Shown here one piece after another: positions 1 through 12,400 of a stretch of DNA of 64,000 nt (the first letter of the stretch is position 1; each line of letters begins with the position of its first letter). The position numbers and the translations under genes were made by a program. The DNA lies in NCBI RefSeq assembly GCF_035222375.1, contig NW_026946366.1, positions 2,356,001 through 2,420,000 on the forward strand. The letters are read 5' to 3'. Under the pieces are notes generated by a model. The model worked only from the letters and a program-made list of their open reading frames with translations. It searched no databases and had not been told where the DNA came from. The stretch is from Podospora pseudocomata (Eukaryota > Ascomycota > Sordariomycetes > Sordariales > Podosporaceae).

Positions 1-2508
1 CTGTTTTGTTGTACATGTCAGTAGATGTAAACCAATCGTTAGTTTTCAACCGCGAGGCTGCAGCCTGAAGACCATCAATGGGGGCTAAAAGACACCATAT
101 CTACCGGCAGGCTACCGATGTAAAGGCCTCATCACACGCAGACGCAACTCTATACATGTGCACTTTTCACTCACTTGCAGCTTTACAAACCTATGCATAC
201 CTAGGGCGAGCGGCCGATCAGGGGGGGTAGTACAAACATTTGTAGTTCGCTTGAGGAGCTGGCCTGGTTCATGAGTAGGCCTTTTCCCACACCACCTCAG
301 ATGCAGCTCACCCTCCATGGGGCTGGTTGCCTCGCCCAGCTTCGGCACGAGTAAGGTACCCGGGCTTTGGTGTTCATCTGTGAGGTGGGTGTTCAGCTGC
401 AAGGCCTGCCGGATCAGGATTGGAAATCAGAAGTGGGCCGGTTGGATAGGTGGCCTTGTGGAGGTGGCCGCCGGTTGATGTAAGTGACGACTGGATGGGA
501 AAGGAAGGCTGGGCTTTGCCCATATGTGCTTCAGGGTGTATTCATCTTCAAGAGTTTGAACTTTAGTTGAATCGAGGGGAATGGCCTTATTTCAGCTCAA
601 GGCGGCCGCTGAGGCTGGAGATGACGGTTTTGTTTATGGAGGGAATGGGATGCCTCCAGTGGCTCGTGGTTGTTGTGGCTGTTGCTCATGCCTGAAGCAT
701 ATCCTTTTGCCTCTTGACCCGGAGTGTGCCTGGATGAGTAGGTAGGAATGAGTCTTGAAGAGTTTTCTTTTTTGCCTTGAATCCTACGTGGAAAATTAGT
801 TCAGGTGATGAGGAATAAGAGGAGCCGATGCTAAGCTTGAGGTTCCTACAGCCTTGCTTGATAGGCTTCTGAGGGTGCTGGGATGGTGTGTGGTGGTGCA
901 TAACCGAGGCACGTTGACTAACGGAATCCGCCCAGGATGACACACTGAGTAGATAGTGCCTTCCCTTCTAAGTGTCGAATGGTGGCCCAGGTGATGACTT
1001 GCAGGCAGTGACAGGACACCGGCAACCTCTTTGTGAGGGATTGCGGTGACTAAATCAAGAAGTGTCATCGTTATACTTCTTTCAATAACACCCCTTGCTC
1101 TTGGTTGAGCCTCATCTATCGCAGAGACCACCTTTGAAAACAAGCTATCGCCAAATATCAATGAACATTCGGTCAGAAAAAACTCACCACATGCCGCCTG
1201 ACCTTTTCGACTTTGCTGTTGTTGCCTAGGCCATGTTTGACCGAGATCACCGGCAGCCCATATCATTCTCTCTGTCAGGTAGGTGTTGGTTCCATACCTG
1301 GTACTGTTTCACTTGCAAAAGAAGGGTTCACCACAGGACGTGACTAGGTTCTCGGTGAGTGCCACAGCATACGATGCTGCTTTTCCACTCTTGAAGCTGC
1401 TTGCATGCCCGAGGGTGGGGGACGCTTTGCAGCAGAGCGTGCAGTTGGGCCTTTGTTGTTGGTTCGACCCTTCATCCACCACACCAACGATCGTCCAGAA
1501 TCACCTCTCGGTCCCCTGCATCAGGGCCCTTTGGGCCGCAGGCTATCGAGCTTGTCGAAAAGCAGTCAAAATAAAGCGGGAAAGGCAGCCATTCCTTAAA
1601 CTTACCACTTCCCTGGGTCACCCGGGGCTGGTATCACTCTACCCAAGTCCCACAGGAGCGATATCACCGTGGCCTCACTGCGGGTCGGACTAGGCCGGCC
1701 TAAGTAGCGACCTTTGGTGTTGTTTCTCCTCATCACCGGCCTCCGCGACGGAGCGCGTTTTGCGGGGTTTACACTGCACAGGCAAGCAACACTGCAATTG
1801 TTTGTTTGTTGTGGTCTGTTCTCAACCGGTCCAGTAACTGCGCAAGTGGTTCTCTATGGATTCCAGAGGACCCGGGGGAATGGCTTGTACTAGAATATCA
1901 AGACGAACGTGGGTTAAGCATGTGACACAGCAGAGACGCAAGACAGAAATCTCTGCCACTTCTTTGCGGGAGACAAAACATTAGCCATGCTGCTACCCGA
2001 GCACCTCTCCCCCAGAAAGTTGATCTCTGTGTGGCCACACCATTTCTCGTGAACGTATTGCCACAAGAGAGGCAAGCACGATGAGTTTGGCACCCGCTGA
2101 TCCAGAAAACTGGAAAAAGAGGACAAAGACTGGCATGAGCGAGTGTTTTCCCCGGTTTCTTCTCTGTAAGGCTGATTTGCGGATTTGGCTGCTGCCCAAA
2201 GGGGGTAGTTAAGCATGGCCCGCGTAATGGGTAAGGCGACCTCTTCCTTTCTTCCTACCTAGGTAGGCTTCATGCACGTCTCTGCTCTGGTTTCTCGGCC
2301 TAGGAGTATTAAAGGGCTCTGCTTCCTCCAGACTTTCTTCTTCTGGATTGAGTACTTGCAGGAAGGCTCTCGACCGCAGCCAACAGCTTGACAGAGGCCT
2401 CAATACCTCCAGAACCAACTCCTCACGGCCCATTTAACAGCGGCTTGTTGGTGAAGTCGGTTTTCTCTTCTCTCTTCTTCTTTCTCTACACAGGATTCTT
2501 CAGACAAT
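1..2508. other. No recognised gene (upstream of BCS1-like gene)
   Basis: Two open frames of 156 codons (796-1266, minus) and 136 codons (1283-1693, plus) occur, but neither resembles a known family, and neither shows a convincing splice or domain pattern. The last few hundred bases are pyrimidine-rich just before the ATG at 2509, as expected for a fungal leader. I see no tRNA, repeat array or mobile element here. Confidence 0.5.
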
Positions 2509-4616
2509 ATGGACTTCTCCCACCTCCTTCGGACGGCTCTGCCTCCATTTGTTGGTAATATGAGCGCAGAAGACAACAATGCCACCCAGAATATCGTCGA
2601 AACCCTCACGCCACTGCTCGGTTTGCAGTTCAACCCATTTTTGAATCTGTTCATGATTTTCTACGACTTGGCCGGCGGTCGCCTCGGCACACTGGGTTTA
2701 AACCCAGCGTATATTCTGACCTCATTTGGACTGGCTTGGGCTTTCAACAAGACGTGGGTGCATATCTACGCAAACGTCCTGTCAATTCTGGGAAGGTATT
2801 TTACCGCCTCGGTTCAGGTCAACAGCGGGGATAACATCTACGACCACCTGATGAAGTTCCTCGCCAACCGGCAGGACATGACCGAATCTCGCTCTCTGAC
2901 GGCAGAGACGTGGTTCAAGCCAACATCAGAAGAGGCGGACGAGGCAGACTTGTTCCGGACCAAAATCTCGCCCGACGGCGAAGGGGTCAACCTCAACTTC
3001 TCCAACCAAGAGTCCAAGTGCCCCCCTCGTTTTACGCCCGCAATCGGACTGCACAACTTTTGGTTCCGGGGCAAGTATTTCGCGCTGAGCCGGCAGCAGG
3101 AGACGCTGCACACAGACAACAGCTGGGGCGGCTCGCAGTACAGGGACAGGGAGTCACTTGTTCTGTCCTGCTACGGCCGTTCGCCTGAGCCTATCAAGCG
3201 CCTTCTCGAGCATGCGAAGCAAGAGTACTACAGCGAACACAACGCCAGGACCATTGTCAAACGTCCGGCTTCACAGAGCATGAGGAGCTATGGTGGCCGG
3301 CACAGCTGGTCCATGGTGGCAAATCGGCCGGTTCGCCCCATGAAGACGGTGGTACTGGATGAGAAGCAAAAGGTGCAAGTGCTTTACGACATGAACGAGT
3401 ACCTCCACCCTTCTACTCCGCGATGGTAAGTATTTCTATCACGAACCGCATCATCTGGAATAATATTTTAACTCTCTATTTCAGGTATGCAAATCGCGGT
3501 ATTCCCCTCCGTCGAGGCTATCTTTTCCACGGCCCGCCAGGGACAGGCAAAACGTCGCTGTCCTTTGCCCTGGCCGGTGTGTTTGGCCTTGACATTTACG
3601 TTATCTCGCTCCTTGACCCGTCTCTAACCGAAGAAGACCTTTGTGCGCTCTTCAACTCCCTTCCGCGTCGCTGTGTGGTACTGCTCGAGGACATTGACAC
3701 AGCTGGACTTGCTCGCCCGGGCGACTCAACTCCTGCTTCTGAAGACGGCGACGACAGTGACGAGAAGTCCAAGGACAAGCCAAAGAAGAAGGACAGGGAT
3801 TCCAAAGACAAAAAGTCTTCGGAATGGAACGTCGCCGACTTGGCCCGGGAGCTCAAGAAGCAGTCATCGAGTGAATCTACAGATAAGAAAGGCATTTCAC
3901 TCTCTGGCCTGCTTAATGCTATTGATGGCGTCGCCTCTCACGAGGGCCGGGTTTTGATCATGACAACTAACAAACCGGAGACACTCGATGAGGCTCTCAT
4001 TCGCCCCGGGCGGGTCGATCTTCAAATCGCCTTTACCAACGCCACCAGGGAACAAACCTGTGAGTTGTTCAAGCGGATGTATGACGCCGACCGGACCGCC
4101 ACCACCCCTTTTCAAAAGGAGGACAGACCCCAGTCTACCGCCACCACCCGTCTCCGCTCCCGCCTCGCCTTCTTCCGTTCTCCCTCCAAAAAAATTACAA
4201 GGACCATCTCCGCCCCGGTGGTTCGTCAGCTTCCCCTCAATGACAACAGCGGCGAGAAAGACGGCAACCTAACCGACACATCGGTCACCACAACAGCAGT
4301 CGACCTCGACTCTGACCTCTGCTCCCTCCCCTCCTCTGCCTCCCCAACAAAGATATCTTTTGCCCCGGAGGAAGTCAACAAGCTCCTCGCCGAGGAGATT
4401 GACGACCTGAAACCCATCACCCCGGAAGAACTCGACAAGATCGCGCAGGGCTTTGCCTCCAAGATCCCCGAGGGGCAGTTCTCGCCTGCGGAACTGCAAG
4501 GGTTTCTGCTCAAGAGAAAAAGGGAGCCGAGAAGGGCGCTGAGGGAGGTGGGTGTTTGGGTCGAAGGGACGCTGGAGCAGAAGAAGAGCAAGACCAAGGT
4601 CGTTAGGGTGCAATGA
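2509..4616 (+). CDS. BCS1-like mitochondrial AAA ATPase
   Basis: Two exons, 2509-3425 and 3485-4616, joined across a 59-base GTAAGT...TTTCAG intron; the product is 682 residues. The N-terminal part has a hydrophobic stretch (about residues 65-90) followed by the BCS1 N-terminal domain. The AAA module has Walker A GPPGTGKT, Walker B CVVLLEDID, an SLSGLLNAIDG segment and the RPGRVD motif. A Lys/Asp/Ser-rich insert separates Walker B from the second half of the module, and a roughly 180-residue low-complexity C-terminal extension follows. BCS1 proteins are inner-membrane AAA translocases that deliver the Rieske protein to complex III; filamentous fungi carry several BCS1-like paralogues of unknown substrate, and the long insert and tail place this one among those rather than as canonical Bcs1. 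The family is sure; the substrate is unknown. Confidence 0.93.
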
Positions 4617-7600
4617 CTTGAAGACAGAAAACCAGAAAGGGGCAACTTTGCTGGATGAATTCTTTTTGCTTTTTTACACTTAATATTCTCTAGTTTGTGG
4701 TCTTCATATTTTTCGCACCATGCGGACTTTCTTTGAGCAGAGCGGGGGGCACAGACGCATACACCTGAGCAAAGATTGGGTTTCAGCAACGACAGGATGT
4801 TTTTTCTTGGGGGTTAGGTTAGGTAGGTAGGTAGGTAGGTAGGTAGGTAGGTAGGTAGGTAGGTAGGTAGGTAGGTAGGTAGGTAGGTAGGTAGGTAGGT
4901 AGGTAGGTAGGTAGGTAGGAAGGATATGGACATGGAAAGAGGATGGATGGATGGGGGGGCGTTGGGGTTTCCTTTTCCTTTTTGTTTCATGACGGACGAT
5001 CGGTATCTATCTATTGTGAAGTTTCGCTTTGTCTTCTTTTAGAAATGCAGAACATGAGAATATGAGGTGTATGAAGTTCCTTGCAAAACGACTCTCATCT
5101 CCAACCATTTTCTCGTACTCCAACTTGCCCCCTGGTCTGATCGAGTGGACTTTTCATCATGTTTTGCTTTTCAGATCCCATACCTCCTCCTTCTTCGACA
5201 CGCTTCCTCATCCTAAACATACCGGAACACAAAAGCTGGTTTGGTCCCGTTTGCCGGGTTGGTCCCCAGGCCGGGGCCGGGGCCGGCTCGTCTCGGCTTT
5301 CGGCGGTCCCCACCACCCCCGTTCTGGCCCCACCCCTTTCACCCCATCCCACCCGGTCCCGTCCAAACTTATCACACAATGAATGTCTATTCTTTTTTGT
5401 TTTCTCACCAACAAATCCCGGGTCCCAAAGCCCTCCTCCGTTTTGCCTCGCTTATCCCGCTGCCCGTCCAGTTGGATCAAAGAAAAAATTCAAGCTAGAA
5501 AGTAGTAGCACCGGCCGCTGCCGAGATTCATGCGTTAGCTATTACGGACCTACCGAACCTGAACCTCCCACATATGTAAAAAGTTCGGACGACGTAACTC
5601 CGGGACGGGTCAGCAATGGGGGGGTGTCTTGCGACTGGGAAGTGGTCCTATTGGTGGGCTTGCAATCTTGCATGAACAATGAGATTCCCTGAGGATGGTG
5701 TTGTGGGATTTTCTTTACATCCACTGCCCCTAGTCTGGTATTTTGTTGGGTTGGCATGGCTGGGAGGTTTGAACCGGCAGGACGGCTCGGTAGAGATGAC
5801 TGATTTGGGGTTGGGGTTTCTTGTGAGTAGTGTCTCCATTGTTACTAACTGGACGGCTCGGTACCTATGGCCAACTTGGGACTGGGGCATAGTTGTGGGT
5901 GTTATGATGTACAGGATGGTGCGGTATATCAGTTGTTAGCTATTTGTAACTTTGAAGGTTGGGTTGGGGGAGATGGCGAGGGGGTTTCCTATCTGACGAT
6001 GGAGTTTGTCCCGTAGGCGGGGGAGGAGGAAGGCTGGTAGGTAGGCATCAGCATGAAGCTGCTGACACACCTGATTGTGATGAATGATGCTAGCTTGGGA
6101 TGGATGAGAAACGGTGAGATGGCCATCAACTCCGTTGTCTTACTTTCAGTCTGAAGAACACGTTGATGATAATCATGCTCATCCCGTCTCAAACCATCCT
6201 CCCAACCGGCCCGATCACGACCCAGACTTACCTCATGTTTCAACCGTCTGCCTACTTCCCCGGTCAGAGGGATTGAAGCTGACCCGAACGCACAATCGTG
6301 GCGTGGATTTATGCTTGACCTGATGTGCCTTGCAGATCCTCCACATTTTCTTCGAAACAATCGAAACTTTGGGAGGAAGGAAGGACCGGTCGTCAGCTCC
6401 TACTGCAAGTGCGGCTGGGACCGCTACCTGCCTTGCCTTCTGTGGAGCGAGGCTTCGGTGTTGGAAACTGTGGCGTTCTTTCCTCCAAAAGTGTGTGGTA
6501 TCTGCGGTCGGGAGCACTTTCTTACTTGCTCTCCTGGATTGTAGGTAAGGAAGGAACTTTGCGATCACCTCAACATAGAGAATAGAAGTTGTGTCTTCAG
6601 GGGAAAAGCCGATCATGAATCTTCCTCAAGAAATTCAAATCCAATCATCCCAACTTCTACACCAAGCCAGCTCAGAATCCCGGCAACCAGTAACATCCCA
6701 TAGCTCTACCACCTCCCCTCATTCAGGAACAGGAGGCCCCAACTGCCGTTTAAGGGGTAGAATTCCCAAGGTGGCACAGGTAGGTGGCCTTGCACCCACC
6801 CCAGCTTTTCAACCTCACGTTGGCCTCAACTCAGGAACCACTGACTGGTTGGATCAATCCCCCAAGCCTCAACAACAGAAAAACGAAAAAAAACAAAAAA
6901 AAACAAAAAAAAAAAAAATCTGGATGGAAGAAGACGGCTGGCTCTGTTACGCCGCGGGGTATTTCACCTACCGCGCAACAAAAGAACTCCTTATAATTCC
7001 TGCCCCAATGAGAAGCTCTGAAATGGGTCTTATACCAGCACAACCAAGCACCACCAAGACAAAACTACACCAAAAACCAACCTTCCTAATCCGTCCTAAC
7101 TGGGATTATTACCCCACGAAAACTATCGTGCAGGAACGCGGTGAGAGGAAATTGTTCGTTGACTTGTCTGTGCCTACATAATCGCTTGCGTTATGCCTAT
7201 ACATGCTTTTAATCCGCCAACGCCAACCAAACGTGGGAAAGCCGGGGAGCGAAAATCATGCAAGGTAGCAAGCGAGCAATCGTCTTTTTCTTCATCCTTC
7301 TGTCGTACCCTGATGGTTTTGTTTTACTGTTGCCGTTGCTCTCGCTTCACGGGTGGGGTAAAAGGTGATGATGCGCATTTCTATGGAAAATGTGATGATA
7401 AGAATGCAACGGTGATCATCACGACAACTCTGTAACGGTGGCTCTCCCAGGAAATGAAATCTCTCATTCCGTTGATTCCCGGGAAAAGTTGGTTGAAGAA
7501 GAGAGGCGAGTTGAAACATTTCCACCCCCTGAACTCCTGAAACTAACACCCCCACCACCACACCTCAACCTGAAAGGGAGAGCTCCCTATCATCTCGCCA

Positions 7601-8146
7601 AGGAGGGGTTGAAGAAACTAAAAAAAAAAAAAAAACGGTGACAATACGACAAGCTTTTCTTCCATCACGAGAAAAATGACAATGTTGCAGTGTCAAAGAT
7701 ACAAGCGATAAGTAAAACCGCGAGGGTGGTGATCCCGGTGGACGGGAAGGGAGGGGGGAGGTGAAACATCGCGACCGACTCGGCGGTGATTGATCCTTGA
7801 ATGGGATGGTTACGGAGACTAAGTTCACTGTCACGATAAAAGTTTGTAGGCAAATTGCTTCAAAATATTTCAGATATTCTTCGTGCCTGCCTTGCTTATT
7901 GTGGTTGCAAAAAAAAAAATGCTTGTATCCTTCCCAAGTGGTATCATATATGTCATTTCAATCCAGCCCAAAGTCATATCCCACCCTCCTAGCAAAATCA
8001 AAAACGCCTTGCCCTTCAAGGGGTGGTTTATCATCCCATCATTATATGCCCCCGCTTTGTAATCCCAAATTCAATAAACTCCATGCCATGCTGATAGTAT
8101 TGTCGGTGTAATGTGTGTGCGTAAAATGCAATCTGATCTGATGCCT
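4617..8146. other. Intergenic stretch with simple repeats, no recognised gene
   Basis: Between the BCS1-like gene and the convergent gene ending at 8147. It holds the TAGG microsatellite, a CCGGGG-repeat GC patch near 5268-5287, a 12-base direct repeat GACGGCTCGGTA at 5781 and 5852, and A-runs near 6898-6929 and 7619-7636. The open frames here (for example 5159-5692 and 6591-7181) are low-complexity and show no family resemblance. Confidence 0.5.
4820..4919. repeat. (TAGG)25 microsatellite
   Basis: About 25 uninterrupted TAGG units, preceded by two TTAGG units. It lies about 200 bases downstream of the BCS1-like stop, probably in or just past its 3' untranslated region. Near-perfect purity suggests recent expansion. 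Confidence 0.97.
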
Positions 8147-9379
8147 TTAAACCCTCCCAGTAAACTTCACACTCCTCCTCCTAGCCGACAACCCGCTCAA
8201 GATCCCCCTCTTCTGCCTCTCCGTATTTGGCGATGTCGGCGAGAGGATATCACTCGGAAGACCTGGCTGCGATCCACTCATGACAATGGCGTTCTTCTTG
8301 ACAGCCCTGAGGATGTCGTTGTATGTGATCGGGGTCTGGGGTGTCTTGTCGCCAATCCTGCTGCTGATGTTCTCCTTTTCCTCGTCATGCTCCTCGAGTT
8401 GGTCGTCCGAGACAGAGACAGAGTGCTGCAACGAGCTCCTCTTGGTGCTGGTCGACGGTCTTGGCTGGTGTGACACACTAGACCCCGACGTGTCAAGCGT
8501 AGGCCGGCTCTTCTTGCGAGCCAAGCTAAACGACCTCGTGACACCCTTCAAGATCTGAGTAGGCGTCCGTGGTGTTTTGACAGCCTCCCCCTCTAGACTG
8601 TCAAGCGGTTTTGGCACCGCCTCCAGCGAGTAGTGAGATCCGTTGGCGTAAGGGTCAATGCTCAGAAACGCGGGAGGCTTCCTCTTGTTGGTGAGAAGGT
8701 CAGAAAGCAAGCTACTGCTGCTTCGCCTGTTGGGGTTGCTGCTGCGGGCCGAGAGACTGCTTGCTGGTGTGATTGGTCGATCACCGGAAGGGTGAATGGG
8801 TGCTGTCGTGGATGGTTTGAGAGACTCGGACTCGGACGACTCGGTGCTATTCCTTGTCCTGCTTGTGTTCACAGAAGACGAGCTCAGTGACACGGAACGC
8901 TGTTTTCTGAGAGAAAGGTTGACGATTGAGGGTTTGCCTGCAAACACCACCGAGACCACTCTTGCCGTGACCTCCTGGCTGCCTCGTCGGGTAGTGGCTG
9001 TGGGAGAGTCGGGGTCCTCGATGCTCGAGTCATAGTCATACTCGGAAGAATCGTCGGCGTCGGAGGAGGCGTCCTCTTCGGAGGAAAGATAGATGTCGTG
9101 CGGTGCAGTGGCCTGTCCTTCCTCTCCTCCCAGCTTCAGTCCGTGGTTGTCCAATATCCTTGACACCCTCCTCGAACTCTTTTTGGGAAGCTCAGGGACG
9201 TCGTTGGTGGGATTGGTGCGAACCCTCTTGGGACTCGGAGCCAGTGTGTCGGGGTGTTCCTCATCCATATCGTGATATTCGTCAAAGATGGGCTCGTCAA
9301 ACTGTGTTGCTGTTTGCTTGTTTGTATATGCAATGTCCTGTTGGCTGTTCTCCTCGAGGTGACTGTCCACCAAAGACAT
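8147..9379 (-). CDS. Hypothetical Ser-rich, largely disordered protein
   Basis: One exon, about 410 residues from the ATG at 9379. The frame stays open 15 codons further up to 9424, but a TTATACAG acceptor-like site lies between the two ATGs, so the inner one is preferred and a leader intron is likely. The protein starts acidic, then has a Lys/Arg patch (PKKSSRRVSRILDNHG), an acidic SSEEDASSDADDSS run, long Ser/Thr-Pro segments, and a basic C terminus ending in ARRRSVKFTGRV. Many S/T-P and RxxS sites suggest a phosphorylated nuclear or cortical scaffold, but this is inference. No catalytic domain was recognised. Composition and length without stops argue that it is a real gene. Confidence 0.75.
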   Translation of the reverse strand: MSLVDSHLEENSQQDIAYTNKQTATQFDEPIFDEYHDMDEEHPDTLAPSPKRVRTNPTNDVPELPKKSSRRVSRILDNHGLKLGGEEGQATAPHDIYLSSEEDASSDADDSSEYDYDSSIEDPDSPTATTRRGSQEVTARVVSVVFAGKPSIVNLSLRKQRSVSLSSSSVNTSRTRNSTESSESESLKPSTTAPIHPSGDRPITPASSLSARSSNPNRRSSSSLLSDLLTNKRKPPAFLSIDPYANGSHYSLEAVPKPLDSLEGEAVKTPRTPTQILKGVTRSFSLARKKSRPTLDTSGSSVSHQPRPSTSTKRSSLQHSVSVSDDQLEEHDEEKENISSRIGDKTPQTPITYNDILRAVKKNAIVMSGSQPGLPSDILSPTSPNTERQKRGILSGLSARRRSVKFTGRV

Positions 9380-9424
9380 GACCCTCCAGCAAGACTGTAT
9401 AATGTAATTCAAGCCAGTGGCCAA

Positions 9425-12400
9425 GGGATATATGATTTTCGTGTTCTCGATCCCTAGTATCGAGCTCTCGTAGTGGGGGAGGGGGGCGAGCAGCTGAGGA
9501 TCACTGGAATGGGGCGTGGACTATGGTATGGAGATTGGGGAGACCAGAAGAAGGGTAGGATGTTCCGAGAGGGCGGGAGGGTTTATTTTAATGCAGAGCT
9601 ACAGCAGGATAAGGTGACGGTCCAAAGCCAAGAAGTGGGTGTAACGGCCTGCAAGAACCGGGCCCGCCGTCACTCTCAACCATGGCGTTTCTGGTCGGTC
9701 GGCTGGGTGGTGATGGATGGAGGGCTGGTGCATCAGCAGAGCGTGGTACGTACCCCCCTCTCCGTTTTCCTGATCTGACGGAACGGATGAACGGTCTGGG
9801 CTGCCCTGTCTTTTGCACTTGCATGACAAGCAAGCCTCTCCCAGGCCCAGTGACCACACACACATTCCCCTGCCCAACCCCTGCCTTCGTCAAGACCCCC
9901 TGCCCGATCGGGTTGCCAAGGATCGCGGCCGAAGAAGAGGTTTGAGTCGAATGAGTGTGAGTCTGCCCATCGCTGCCTTGGTCTGTCTTGACGGGGAAAA
10001 AAACACTTTCACACACCAAACATGTGCCTTCGGTGTCAATTCTCAAGTAGTTAATCATCAAGTGGTGGCAGTGATCCGAATGAGAGTGACAGCGCAAAGG
10101 ACGGGCGCTGGTTGGCCTTAGAGTAGTGTTTCAGGTAAAAGCTCCTTCTCTCGTCTTCTTCCACGACCGCCAAGCCTTTTCTTCGACACCTGAACAACCA
10201 CGCGCCCACCACACCAACGCAACGCTTAATTAGTGCACACAACGATATCTACAGTAAGACCTGAATATTTCTCCATTATTACGAACCGACGACAACTTCA
10301 TTCTTGTCTTACACGTCAGGCGCATCCTCCAACGGAGCATCTCATAATTCCGGCTGCTGGCTGGGGGAGGTAGGTAGTCACAGTGTACATTCATTCCATC
10401 AGCTCCATCAACTGCAGCTGCACCACTATCAACAGCAGCCCAATCCGGTTTTTGGTCACAGCCACCACCACCAGAGTTTGTATCTTTGATCGTCATCAAC
10501 CCCCCTCTTTTTTTCCCAAGTTATCCCGACCCCTTCAAAGAATTTTTCTGTCCTCTTCATCGTTCGAGAGTTTTACCCCCCACTGTGCCCGGTCATTGGT
10601 AGAGAACCCCTCATGCCACTCCCAAGAAGGGGGCCCATTGTGTCCTAACTTTACAAATGATTGGACATCTCCGCACCATTCAACTCGGAGCTGGGCGGCA
10701 AGCTCCAAAGCAACGGTGAAGCTTTCCTCCAAACGACCCCTTCGGATTGGAGGGAATTTGATCGTCTCCTTCTTGCAGCAAAAAAAGTCACGCTACACGC
10801 TTCCCTTCCTTTTCGAGTCCGAAAGTTAAACGAAGAGGCGAACCGAAAAACGAACCACACTTACACACACACACACCTCTTTTACGGAGCATACTCGGCT
10901 CTCTCCTCCGGCGGCTGGACAAGTTTGAACTGTCTCCATTGAGTTGACAGTCCGGGATCTACCAGTGCCGCTCATGATCGCCCGTCAAACACATCTTTGA
11001 CCCCTCGTGGGGGAAGATTCCCAAAGGGTCATTCATGCCCTTTAGCCTCCCAGCCCCGGATCTTCCTATGCTTTAGTCGTCGAGGTTAGTTATCTCGGCC
11101 GCCGCTCAGGTCAATCAGCCAGTTGCCACATTACCGGGTACATTCCAACCCGCGCCTTTTTTTCCTCCTCCGAGTTTTAAACAGCCCAAAGCCCCAAGCC
11201 CGACAGCTGGCCCGACGAGCGGGCAAGTAAGGTCTTGTGCTCTTACATCCTGGGACGTGCGAATTAACCAGTCTTGTTAAACTTGATCGTGCAGTTTGAC
11301 ACACAGTGGCTGGGCCGCCTACTCAGAGGACATCATCAGTTGGAGAGAGGCAGCCGTTTGGACTGACCTCCCGACCGACCGAGTGACAACACCACCTCAC
11401 GGTCACAGAATCATCCTCCGTTTTTTGTTGAAATCTGTCCCCCATCCGCGGCATAAACCTACACATTACCAGATAACGGAGCATCTGCCCTCTTCAGCCC
11501 GCCGCCTTCGCGGCCGCGAGAAAGAAAGGGGTAAGGCGTCGTCGGTCGGCGCTCCTTTGTAATCAATTTTCTTTGCAGTTTGTTTGCTCGAACGATCATG
11601 ATTGTTAGGCATCTTGCTGTGAGGACACATTGTGCAATACTATGACCCGACCGGGCGTTTGTGGTGGCGGGCGTACTACAGCAATCCATCCATCCATCCA
11701 CCCATCCCGAGATCATGGAAGTACAGACCAACTGCAAGATCCCCTTACCTGTGCGTTGCATTCTTTTTGTAACAGGTCAGAAAAGATCTCGGCTGCTCGA
11801 CACACACATCACAAATTTAGACGAAAGGATTGGGTCCGTGTTATAAGCGGTCCCTTTTGTGGGTGATGGATGTGTCGACAAGATCATGTCCCGGCATATC
11901 ATAGCTCGATGTAGGTAAAGATCTCTAAATGTGTGGACCTGAGAACGGCAAGCCTATGTCTATGTGCCTCAGGATCACCTTACGCAAAACCCCCAAAATT
12001 TAATATCACAAACGGCCCTTGGAAGATGGCTTCAATAAAAATTTCTTCTACATGTAAGCCACCAAGAACGCGAACGCGCAAAAATGTCAAATCGGCGGCT
12101 GCGAGTGTGGTGCTGAGCGTCGTGACACCGCCTCGTTCGGTCGGTCCTGTACGATGGCTGGACGAGACATGCTTTTTGCCATTCCCGAGTCCAGTGGCGT
12201 TTTTGTGACCTGCAAATCAGGAGTATGTACTGCCCAACGCCTCAGCATGCAGGCTTTCAGCTGGAGGGCTCCTTTTGTCAATTTCTTTCTCGTGCTTTTC
12301 TCACTTGGAAATTTGGGATGAGAGAGCGGTCGGACAAGGCTATCTGATGGCCTGGAAGATAGGGGAAGGGTCAAAGGTGAGGAGGTTTTGGCGGTAGTGG

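Noticed and set aside
796-1693. Frames of 156 (minus) and 136 (plus) codons at the left end
   Set aside because: They have no recognisable domain, no supporting splice pattern and low-complexity parts.
4810-4919. Telomere-like TTAGG start of the TAGG repeat
   Set aside because: Only two TTAGG units, and genes continue normally on both sides; a plain microsatellite.
6591-7181. 196-codon plus-strand frame
   Set aside because: Contains a run of Lys from a poly-A tract and no protein-like pattern.
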